DNA from: Medicago truncatula
Taxonomy: Eukaryota; Streptophyta; Magnoliopsida; Fabales; Fabaceae
Assembly: GCF_003473485.1 (NCBI RefSeq)
Contig: NC_053047.1
Span: forward strand, 2,371,001 to 2,435,000
Reading direction: 5' to 3'
DNA length: 64,000 nt
The notes beneath the pieces are model-generated. The model made no database searches, had not been told where the DNA came from, and worked only from the letters and a program-made list of their open reading frames with translations. Shown piece after piece: positions 24,743-35,382 of this stretch; the first letter of the stretch is position 1, and the number at the start of each line of letters is the position of its first letter. A program made the position numbers and the translations under genes.

Positions 24743-25672
24743 TGAAGGAAGAAAATTGAAGAAACCCCATTTAGGGATTTTGCTTAAAAATCAAGTTTTG
24801 ATGATATTTTGTTTGGCTTTGGAAATGTCAATGTAAGTGTGAGAGTGAGTGTGAGACTAGTGTGTTGTGAAGAGAAATCTTTGTATAGTTTTTCCACAAG
24901 ACATTTAGAAAAGTATGCACTATGGACAAAAGTGATTTTTCTTGCATATTGCTTAGATTAGGGTTTTATTTTTTGTGAGATTTTTAAGGGTGCATTTTGA
25001 GTGAAAATTGTCAATTTATTAGTGTGGAAAATTTTGCATTCCCCTAGTCGGCAAATTTCAAAGTTGTTGGATTGACATCGGGTGGTTTGAATTTTAACAT
25101 TTTTAAAAAGGAGAATGTTAAGTATTATTTAAGAGTATTGGTTAAGCATCTAAAATAGGTAAGTTTTTATGAAAAAGTTGTATAATCATTACTTGAACAA
25201 AAATAATATCTTATATTTCAAAGACAAACTTTCTATTTGGTGATTCCTTAACCATTGTCCTGAGGGTACTGGTTAGCAAGACCCTTTTAAAAACTATAAT
25301 ATTGACTTGAAACCTGAATCATCTCATCTCAATTCAACATTTGTGAATATAGTCTCTATGTGAATGCATCTTTTACTGACCGTGTGAATGAGTGGATCTC
25401 AATATATAAGTTTGAGCTCACATTACCAAGTTCGAGTCGAGATTTTCCCTTTGTATACATAATTTGATCTTCCATTTGCGTATGTTATTATTATCTTTGA
25501 TACCATTGTGAACTTTAGAAAAATAATAACAATGCAAAGGGAATATCAAATTATGGCATCAAATTATAATAATTTGATCAAATTATTATTATTATCAAAT
25601 TATGGTATCAAATTATAATAATTTGATCAAATTATGTTATTATTATTATTATTATTATTGTATGTTTGTTTG

Positions 25673-25705
<33 letters not shown>

Positions 25706-26718
25706 CAAGTATTAAATTTTATAAATTTGGTTTGTATTGGTTGAACTTTAGAAAATCATTGTGAATCTGATTCGAGTGGTTTCATTAAATGGTATCAATA
25801 AACATTCAATAATATTTGATATGGAAATATCTTGTATTGTCTTTGAATTGGAAAATAAGCAAAGATTTTACTGATAACTATCTACGTTAATTCACTTTGC
25901 TTGAAATGGTGACGTCGATGAAAGAACTATGTCTCTAAGTTGTGAATTTGTTAACTACTCCAAAGATTGTTATCCTAGCGAGTTGATAAATTATGAGCAA
26001 ATGTATTCTTGAATTGATGGAGATATGTCTAAGATGATACTCACAAAGAGCATAAATGTTAAACCTAATTCTACAAACCATTATTTTGACTACCTTCAAT
26101 TATGTGTACCACTGTTAACTTAGAACATTTTTGGGTTTAAACAATTGGCTACACAAGTCACTTTAATTGATTCAATTAATTAGGAGATAATGTAACCCAA
26201 GATAATTAATGACGGTGCTATTTTGTACTATTTTGTTTAGTACTTATTTTGTGTTTTTGTTTTGTTTTGAGGAAATTACATTTTTTTAGTTTTCAATATA
26301 AAAAATAGAGCCTTGCTATATCTCGCGAGAGATTATCTCACGAGAATTCCAAGAAAACAACTTTTTGTTATGTTCCATCATTTTCTTTTTCTTTTTTGGA
26401 TAGGTTATATATCTTGCTTTCTTTCCTGCACTACTCATAAACAGAACAGGCAAAAAAAGAGACCACCTATGCCTCAAAAAAGACAAGGCCACCGCTTCTG
26501 TCTCTTTGCTACTACTGTTACTAGGCATCTTATAAACCACCATCATTAGCTCACTATATTGCAAGCATGTGATCATATATTGTTAGTTTAATCCAGTTGG
26601 ATGTAGCTTCAAAAGCATAAATGAAATTGTTACAATTCTGCTTCATGAAAGATGAATTCAGTACAATTCGTGAAATACTCGTGATGAGCGTGTCGTGATG
26701 TTTAGCATTTTTGTAAAA
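24743..26718. other. Upstream region of mannosidase II and ATT-rich low-complexity DNA
   Basis: A 42-bp unit (ATCAAATTATGG followed by ATCAAATTATAATAATTTG) is duplicated at about 25545-25635. A (ATT)n tract and then an (AAT)n tract follow at 25626-25705. A partial copy of the hairpin arm of 26719-27647 lies at about 26215-26308. I see no gene here. Confidence 0.55.
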
Positions 26719-27647
26719 AATATTATATCTTGTACTATTTTGTTTAGTACTTATTTTGTTTTTGGCTTTGTTTTGAGGAAATTACATTTTTTTAAGGGAA
26801 GAAAGTACAAAGTGTTTTGTGAATCAAACACATCCTATACATTTAATATATAATATTATATCATCAGTAAATGTTGTAGTACAACAAATACAAATAGGTA
26901 CATATAATAGTATTTTTTGAAAAGGGGTATATATAATAGTATAATAGTATTTTGTTGTATGCATTTAATACATGATACTATTATTATATCATAATTTTAC
27001 ATAAAATCACACATGTATGTAATTTTACATTACATTAAATCAAATATCACATATCTACTAAAAAATAAAAATAACAATGAAAATTTAGACATAAAAAATT
27101 GTGTGTATTTTTCGTTAAGTATTAGAGACATAAAATTTGATGATCAATTATATTTTTCTTTTCTTCAATTTTCACTAAATAAAAAGTTGATTTTTTTTAG
27201 TGAAAATTAAAGAAAGTAAGAATATAATTGGTCATTAAATTTTAAGTCTCTAATACTTAATAAAAAATACTCCACCATTTTTTATCTTTAAATTTTCATC
27301 GTTATTTTTATTTTTTAATAAATATGTGATATTTGATTTAATGTAACGTAAAATTACATACATGTGTGATTTTATGTAAAACTATGATAAAATAATATAA
27401 TAATATCATGTATTAAATGCATAGAACAAAATACTATTATATATATACCCCTTTTCGGAAAAAAATACTATTATATTCACCTATTTGTATTTATTATACT
27501 ATAACATTTAATGATGATATAACATTATATATTAAATGTATAGGATGTGTTTGATTCCCCTTCTTCCCCTAAAAAAATGTAGTTTTCTGAAACCAAAACA
27601 AAAAAAACAAAATAAGTAATAAACCACATAGTACAAGATATAATATT
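26719..27647. repeat. Very long imperfect hairpin (arms about 450 bp)
   Basis: The left arm (26719-27180) is repeated in reverse complement by the right arm (27196-27647), with only scattered mismatches and small indels. Matching words include AATCAAACACATCCTATAC, TTACATAAAATCACACATG, ACATTAAATCAAATATCAC and AAGTATTAGAGAC. The centre is near 27188, in TTTCACTAAA...TTTAGTGAAA, with a loop under 20 bp. It resembles a foldback MITE or a fused pair of elements. No coding frame spans it. Confidence 0.85.
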
Positions 27648-28089
27648 ATTTATATTGAAAACTAAAAAATAAAAAATAAAAAAATAAAAAATATCGGTAT
27701 TCGTGATAATCTATAATCTAAACAAAAAGTTAACTCATAATTTAGAGTATGTTTGGTTGGGAGTTTTTGAAAGGGGGTTCTAAATTGGTTTAATTCAATT
27801 TTTGAAAAAGGGTAATAAAACAATTTTTTAAGAGGAGAAAATTACAATCTTTAGTGAAATATCTCTCCTCCGTTGAATCAAAGTGACCCTTATTGAGAGA
27901 TAAAAATTATTGTTTCATCAATCTCTTGCTACTTGTTTTGTCCAATCTCATGACCATTTTCTAAATCAAACATTGTAAGAATAAGTCATCCAATTCGATC
28001 TCTTATTTTTTAGCAAATCAAACACACTCATACAATAAAATACTTTTGTTGTTGTGACAAGAGACATACATACATGTACAGAGACACAA

Positions 28090-28090
<1 letters not shown>

Positions 28091-28173
<83 letters not shown>
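28091..28173. repeat. Compound microsatellite (CT)n(CA)n(TA)n
   Basis: Contiguous CT, CA and TA dinucleotide tracts run for about 83 bp. A second (TA)n tract lies at 28483-28514. Confidence 0.95.
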
Positions 28174-28180
<7 letters not shown>

Positions 28181-28387
28181 CATTGTGTTAGCTTTCATTT
28201 TGACATTTAATATAGTATATATTTACTTTTCTTTTTGAAAAGATAGTATACATTTATTTATGTAAAACAATTATATAATATAATAGTATAAAAATATTAT
28301 ATATTATAAACAACTGTATTTAGTCTAACTTTTATATCAAATACATTTGACTTCTTGCTTAACTTTAAACAGGAACATATGTGCTCG

Positions 28388-28476
28388 TGAGGTTAGCTCA
28401 GTTAGTAGGGACAATACATAATATATGCAAGGTATGGGGTTTAAACCCCGGCCATCACAAAAAAAAAAAAAAAAAA
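28388..28476 (+). repeat. tRNA-like SINE with poly(A) tail
   Basis: A-box-like GTGAGGTTAGCTCAGTTAGTAGG, then B-box-like GGGGTTTAAACCCC, then an A tract of about 18. It is the same family as 79-162 and 43509-43642. I could not find clear target duplications. Confidence 0.6.
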
Positions 28477-28482
28477 GAGGAG

Positions 28483-28517
<35 letters not shown>

Positions 28518-29356
28518 GTAGAATAATACATTAATTTATACTGTATATAAAGAAAATGCACGAGTTTGGTTTGGCTTTTTCATTACCTATTTTATTCTTC
28601 ATTTAAACTCTTTTATTTACTAATTTATCTTTTAATAATACTATTTTGAATTTTAAATAAAAAAATTATATCCCACTAAAACAGTAAATATCTCACTACA
28701 ATAGGAGCAATATTAATGAAAATATATGATCAGAGATATAATAAAATATTATATTATTTTCTAAAAGCCAAATATTTTAAGTACTATTATAATATCGATA
28801 GACTAGTATCTAGTTGTTATTTATTGGTTTATAGCCTCAAAACTTATGAAAATCCAATAAAATATATAAAAAAATATTTAAATTAACTTACTTGATATTA
28901 AAATATTATTTTAAAGAGTTTTAGGAGGACTTAAAAAATAATAAAATTTTCACTTTTCATTGTCACTTTTCTTATCACTGGACTAACACGTCTTAGATGT
29001 CATCCCTTATTTTATTTTATAAAATTTAGAAAGAGGGTCACTAATGACATATTTTCATCGTTTCTGAGGGAATTTGAACTCAAACCTTGAAACTACAAGG
29101 TTAAGTTTGACACCCTGTATAAAAAAATATAAAAAAGAATAAATGCTACCAATGAGCTAACACTTCAAATGTATTAAATAATTAGGATAATAATATGTAC
29201 ATTGACGCAATTAATATAAATATTAATTTATTAATGTGTGATGTTTTTCTGTTTTATCATTTAAATGACGATTTGATTAAATATTTACAAAATTATTTTA
29301 ATGATATTGTAGCATATTTAAAATTAATTTTATTTCTCTTTTTTCAACACATTGTC

Positions 29357-29364
29357 TATATAAA
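29357..29364 (+). promoter_or_regulatory. Probable TATA box of the response-regulator gene, with a 5' UTR intron
   Basis: TATATAAA in the context GTCTATATAAACCG is a strong TATA match. A donor-like CAAG|GTTAGAG follows at 29411, and the acceptor TGTGCAG ends at 30063, 15 bp before the ATG. I infer a leader exon at about 29390-29410 and a 5' UTR intron of about 650 bp. Confidence 0.5.
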
Positions 29365-29459
29365 CCGATCTCCACACTCGGTTGAAGATGAGAACTTACA
29401 TAGATCCAAGGTTAGAGAAATATTTCCATTTAGATTATTATAAGCTACTTCCCAATATG

Positions 29460-29503
29460 TATTAGGGTGTTCCTTCCAAAAAAAAAATCCTTATTAGGGT
29501 GTT
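29460..29503 (+). repeat. Micro-retroposition footprint
   Basis: TATTAGGGTGTT at 29460-29471 and 29492-29503 flanks CCTTCCAAAAAAAAAATCCT. Confidence 0.6.
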
Positions 29504-30078
29504 ACAATTACGTTTTAATGTGCCTAACAACTTCGAAGTTACACAAAATCTATATGCATTTCATTTTTCAATCATTTTTAAGTGATGGTTCCTTGTTGAT
29601 CACCTTACCCTGATCTTATTTTTTTAATCATTGCGTTATCATATCATGAAATATTGAAGCAAATTTATACTTCAATCCCAAATAATTGTTTTTGAAATAT
29701 ATTTATTTAATTCCTTGTTCGAAATATTCATAAGTTTATACTATGTTTGATTTTACGGTGGCATCTATTTATCATGTGATAAGTCATTGTGCTACGAAGT
29801 GTAGCTTCAACCAGACACCTGACACCGATGCAAAAAGAAGACATTTCAAATACACATATGATATCAATCTTCACAGTTCATCAAAGTTTATGATAAAAAA
29901 ATCATCGTTAAATTTCTTATCTCTAAATTTAACGAGACAATCGATAGATTTCATATTTTTCTTAAAATAATTATTTATGTTCTAGTAGGCGTTGATTAAT
30001 AAAGTTTTTGCTCTTGCCCCCTTGATATTTCATACATAATACTTATTTTGTATTTCTGTGCAGAAACTGCATTCAACA

Positions 30079-31089
30079 ATGGATGGAGGTACCACTGGAT
30101 ATAAGCGGCAAAAAAAGCCTGAGGAGAAAAAAATGTGGATAAAAAAGCGTGAATCGTATGACACTCCATATCCAATGAATGCATTGCTAGTAGATGGTGT
30201 GACTGCAACCAGACGCTTAGAGCATCATATGCTTGAATCAATAGGCATCCAAACAGAGCCTGCAAATAGTGCTCAAGAAGCGATGCAAATTTTGTTGACT
30301 GGTGTCAAATTTGACTTCATATTTGTTGATTTTGATTTGCCCATAATCAATGGACCTGAGGTATCAAAAAATTAATTATTTTCCATTTTGCTTATTTTTT
30401 TTTATTTTATTTGCCACATTTTAAACTAATTGGTTGATAGCTTATATAAACATCAAATAAAACAGTTAATCTCATATTTAGACGGTGGGTCTTTGGATTT
30501 ACCAGAACAAAGAAATATGTGAGACTTAGATCCCAGACAAAATTACTTATATATTAACCACTTGCGGTATCCTCATACTGAAGATGGGTTTCATACTCAC
30601 ATATTTTCTAGATCTGAAATGAATTCTTTTCAAGTGGACTATTTTTTGTTGGTAATATTCATTTATAGCCATATATGATCAAAATAGATCCTTTGTCATC
30701 AACTTTATGGTACATTCGACTGCAGATAGTTCAACTATGAGATATATATGTTTATCTCTTTTAATCAAACAACCTCATGACAACATCATAAAGTTGACTC
30801 CGTCAAATCCAAGTCGATAAATGAGTTGTCAATTTTAAAAAATTGTTGAGAATTAATATCGATTGTTTAGTTAGAAATAATTCATCTCATGCAATGTTCT
30901 TAATTACTTTTGTAGTTGGTGAGGCAGATGCGTGCAATGGGGATACAGAGCAAGGTGGTTGGTATGTTAACAAACTTCAATGATCAAAATGTGCAGATGT
31001 TTGGAGAAGCAAGAGCTAATGCCAGCACCCCAAAACCTTTAACCCGAGAGAGTTTTGTGTTCATCACTGGGATCTTGCGCCGCATGTGA
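30079..31089 (+). CDS. Two-component response-regulator-like protein (ARR22/24 type-C-like receiver), 2 coding exons
   Basis: Exons 30079-30360 and 30916-31089 give 151 aa: a basic N-terminal 30 residues, then a single receiver domain to the end, with no output domain. That is the layout of type-C response regulators. The phospho-acceptor Asp is near residue 84 (FVDFDLPIINGP) and the conserved Lys near 134 (PKPLT). The usual N-terminal acidic pair is DG (LVDG, residue 39) instead of DD, and the residue aligned with the conserved Thr appears to be Leu, followed by Thr (GMLTN). Metal binding and phosphorylation may therefore be weakened. The family would take phosphate from histidine phosphotransfer proteins in cytokinin-type phosphorelays. 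The ATG is in good context (AACAATGG). Confidence 0.85.
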
Positions 31090-32278
31090 AACTAATGCAG
31101 ATTTATTACTATGATTACCTATGCTTATGTTTGGGATGAAAAATAAATGTAGTTTAACTACAATATACAATAGAAATTTATGAGATTAAAAATAAATGTA
31201 GTTTATCTACAATATGCGATGAAAACATATATTTTTTAAATATTATTTTTAGCGTCTATTTTTAATGATTTTAATAAATAAATTTTATCGTATATTTTCT
31301 AAAATGTTTTGTCGGTGATGATATGATGTAATATCTTTTCTTTTACAAAAAATATTGATATAGGACACGAACCTCCATTAATGATTTAAACTTGATAGTT
31401 TAATTATGTAATAAATTGAGCAAGACAATACTTATACACAATCAAACTTAGATAACGATCACAACCCTTATAGGCTAAGGCATTCACACAAAAGTTGGAT
31501 TCATGATATGAATGAAACACGCTAACTTTACAATCCATATCCAACATGAATCCAACTACTATGGGTTAGTTCAATTAGAAAAGATATCTATTGCCCATAG
31601 TAAAAGAGAGTCTAGTCAGTACAAGTGTCAGTATACAACTGAAATGCCTCAGAGGCATTGATACCACTTTTCATGTAAGACTGACCTACTGTCTACATCC
31701 CCCCAAGAACTCAACCCAGTCTTCTACTCTAATTCCATCATGACACAGGCTCGTGACTATATTATGAACATACAAAATGTAGGACATAGTCAATGATCAT
31801 TGTACAACAATACTCAACTCGTACTACAACTATAGTACATTTATAACATCACATCCATCAACAACATAATGAAATCATATACTTATCCCATATTATGATT
31901 CGTATGTTCCTACTTTATAAAAATTATATTGACATATTTATAAGATATTAACTTACATTTTGTAATATGTGAAATCTCAAGTTTTCGGGGTTGGATAGCT
32001 CAGTTGATTTGAGGTAATTGATAATAAGTTGAAGGTCTTGGATTTTAAACCAGGATGAAAAAGTAAATATTAATCTAACAATTAATTACTAACATTTGTC
32101 ATTAAAAAAACAAAAAAAACTTTTAACCTTATCTATATAGTAGCTACTATACAATTAATCACTTTAGTTTTTTTTTTTTTTTTTTAACAAAGCAAAATGG
32201 AGTATATTAACAATAATAAGCATCCCTTCTAACACAATATGTACTAGAGAGAAATAACAAAGTCTTACAAATGGTAAG

Positions 32279-32773
32279 CAAGTGAGCAGCGCCGTTCCTA
32301 CAAATCTGGAGGCTCGGTTCTGTAAGTGAAAAGAGACCCGTAATAAAATAAGATTGTATTTTTTTAAACGAACAATGTTCAATTTAAATTTTTTAAAAGA
32401 TAAATACAAGGTGACATATATATGCGATACACCAAAATGTGAAAATCACTACCGTATACATGAGGAACCTCAAACCACCCTCCCAGAAAAACACCCACCT
32501 AACACAAAAAGCAAGAGGACTCAATTCTAATAGGCTAAAACAAGAAAACAAAAGAGGAAAAGGAAATCAAATCAGAGAAGAAGAAAAGGAAAGTCTGACG
32601 GAGTGATGGTGAAGGAAAGCGTGGTATCAGAGATAAAGAGAATAAGGATTTTTTTTAATGGGGTAGTACTTAGTAGTACTACTGGGCTATAACTTTTTTT
32701 TAGACCCATGCCTTGGGGAGGCCCGGTTGCATTGAGCTCCTTGCACACCTCAAGGTCCGCCCCTGCAAGTGAG
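32279..32773. mobile_element. Non-autonomous hAT-type element, 8-bp target duplication
   Basis: The element spans 32287-32765. It starts CAGCGCCGTTCC; the opposite strand at the other end starts CAGGGGCGGACC. The perfect 8-bp repeat CAAGTGAG lies at 32279-32286 and 32766-32773. CAG termini with an 8-bp duplication fit hAT. No coding capacity. Confidence 0.75.
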
Positions 32774-33482
32774 CCAAAAAGATATATATATATATATATA
32801 AAAAAAAGAAAAAGGGAAAAAGGAAAAAAGAGTTGTTAGCCAATGGTCAAACAAAATAAGGAGTTAAGCCACCAACCATGATAACCAAAAACTAAATTAA
32901 AGTATTTTGCCCTCAGTCGTAAATAGGATAGAAGCTTGACTTTATCCAATAAAAGATTAATAAAGTCTTTCTTTTGACTAAAGATTTTATTATTTCGTTC
33001 TTTTCATATTACTCAAATACAAGAAAACCAACATAATAGATCATTGAGCGTTTGAACAGACTGTTAAATAGTCAAACTGAATAAAATTGTCCAAAATACT
33101 TAAAGGATCAACCCAAGAGAAACCAATCCAATGACGAACATGTTACTAAATGTTGTTGAACACACATATGTGTGCTAGGGTTTCCCATGGCAAACACACC
33201 TATGTATGCTTCGACCTGCTTAGAATCGTCTCAAACTTCTTCTAAACCCTCCTTCGTATATATAAAGCGCAATAGTGAACATTTGCCCAAGCCCTTAATT
33301 AACAATGTCCACGACGTCCCTCTTTCACAACTCCCCCATCACTACTTAAAGTGATTCAATGTGTCGATCAAAATTTCAAGGAGGAATACAAAGTCGACAT
33401 TCATGGATGAAAAAAGCATCTTTACGGGCACATCGTTCTCTCCAAAGGCGATAAACACCTACATTTTCATCTTTGTGCGTGT

Positions 33483-33531
33483 AACATTGCTAAGTTCTTC
33501 TTCTTCAAAAAAAAAAAAACATTGCTAAGTT
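33483..33531 (+). repeat. Micro-retroposition footprint
   Basis: AACATTGCTAAGTT (14 bp, perfect) at 33483-33496 and 33518-33531 flanks CTTCTTCTTC plus 11 A. The CTTCTTC-A(n) string matches the 3' end of the SINE at 39399-39525. Confidence 0.7.
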
Positions 33532-33967
33532 ATGGAATCCCATTGAGGCGTGACAATGAATATCTTATGAGCATGTGATCAAGTGGAACTTAACTTAGAA
33601 CCTCAATCATAGTGTTCTAATTAAGATTGTCACATTGGTCTATGGACTTCAACCCAATTAGTACCCAAAACCAAACTCATGTTCAATGTTGGATACCCAA
33701 ATGGCAATCACAAATATTCCAAAGCTAGATTGAGAATCCAAATGGTAGTAATGTTCTAAAGCTAATAGGATCAACAAAAGACTGTATGAACCATTAATTT
33801 TCAAAGATTGAGCAGAAAAAGGTTGAGCAAGGTGTAATTATATAATTCGAAAGATGAATCAAAATGTCAAAATGAAAATATCAAAATGGAATCGTTTTCG
33901 TTGTTTCCAAAGATGAATCAAATCTTGTTGTAATAAAAGTAAAAATTAAAAAAGAAAAACACTCAAT

Positions 33968-34753
33968 TATAGATTAAGGGGAGGGATATATTGACTCCAA
34001 GAGTAAGTGTTTAAAGTTACTCCTAATATTAACCATTGATCTTGTTATTAATTAGTGGTTATGATTAATTACTAATTATTCCTCTAATGAGACTTTCACA
34101 CACTATCTGAAAACTATCATGAAACCTTTTGAAAGATGAAGGCGAAAGTGAATATTTTGCATTCAATCATCACGAGTCATCCATTTTGATAAATGATCAT
34201 GAAATTGAAAACACAATTTTCTCAATTGAATGGTGAGAAGTCTATTTAGGTATTGAATTGAAAGTATACTTTTTATTTTATTGAATTGGGTATTTGCCAT
34301 TTCACCAACATAGGGTAGGTACTCTTGCCATGAACGAATAAAGCTGCTTATACACCTTCAACTTCTAAGAATTGGCTAATTAGAGGAATCATGTAATTCC
34401 ATGATTCATGATTTCATTCAACAACGTTTATGCATATTAAAATTCTATTAGGTTTTGGATTATCTCTGAATAGAAAACAAAGATGATGCAATTGATATCA
34501 TATTCTTCAATCCGATTCAATAAAAAAATGGTTTTTTCTGAGATAATATATATTGATGAAGGCAAGCGACATTGAGGTAACCATTTATTTTAGATCCTCA
34601 TGGGATGTATACGAAGGAGTAGAAAAAGGCTTATGATAGGGATTGATAGTAATTAATTGCAACCATTGATTAATATTGAAATTAAGGGCTAAGATTTGGA
34701 GTAACTTTAAGCACTTACTCTTGGAGTCAATATATCCCTCCCCTATAGGTTAA
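33968..34753. mobile_element. Non-autonomous Mutator-like element (766 bp) with 10-bp target duplication
   Basis: The element is 33978-34743. The outer 46 bp of each end are inverted copies (GGGGAGGGATATATTGACTC, then CAAGAGTAAGTG) with one mismatch, and weaker similarity extends to about 100 bp. Flanks TATAGATTAA and TATAGGTTAA form a 10-bp duplication with one mismatch. Long TIRs with a 9-11 bp duplication indicate MULE. I see no transposase frame inside. Confidence 0.8.
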
Positions 34754-35382
34754 ATGTGTCGAAGTCAGATACTTTAACAATTTAATCTATATTTGATTGC
34801 TTCTCTTAACTTAAATCAAATATATTACTTTATATAAATAGTTACTAGTTCAATCGATGTGGGATTTTTAACTTTTGAAATACTAGAAGATAAACACTAA
34901 AAACACAAAACATTGGCTGATTTTTGAGATATTAGCTTCTTTCTTCATGGTTCACATTCACCACGTGTTTTTTTTTTAATTATGTTTGATCTCCTTATTT
35001 TCAACACAATTTTAATCTTATTTTTGATATTATGACTCTAATTGTATTGTAGGTTGAGCAGAGTGCTATTATTGGATTTATAGGTTGAGAAGAGAATTAT
35101 TAGGGCATTTTCTCACCACGTACGCAACAGCAAAAGGATAGCAACCAAGGTTCTATCTAGTCGTCTCATGTACTCAAAAGATGAATATACACAAATCCAA
35201 AAAACTTTGGATAATTAAGATGCTTCATTGGATTTCCAGGTGACTTGGTAACAATGACCCTAGACTTTACCTTCACCGTGGAATTGGAAAATACTGTCAA
35301 AAAAGACCGTGCTTCTATTTTGCTTGACTTTACAAGAATACAATATGGGGATATATACATCTCAGTAATAGCTAATTTGGTA

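Larger units (their letters stand above)
31090..33977. other. Intergenic region between the response regulator and the non-autonomous MULE
   Basis: Holds a short direct duplication (AAAATAAATGTAGTTTA at 31141 and 31189), a diverged tRNA-like retroposon trace at about 31985-32050 (GGTTGGATAGCTCAGTTG), a 20-bp T tract near 32170, the hAT element at 32287-32765 and a micro-footprint at 33483. I see no credible gene. Confidence 0.55.

Noticed and set aside
28091..28173. Regulatory GAGA-type element
   Set aside because: It is a plain compound microsatellite more than 1 kb from any start, and nothing ties it to a gene.
29743..29970. ORF of 75 aa upstream of the response regulator
   Set aside because: It lies in the inferred 5' UTR intron, with no recognisable domain and no sign of coding bias.
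33172..33354. ORF of 60 aa near the first decayed repeats at 33.2 kb
   Set aside because: Short, no conserved motif, and flanked by unrelated AT-rich DNA.
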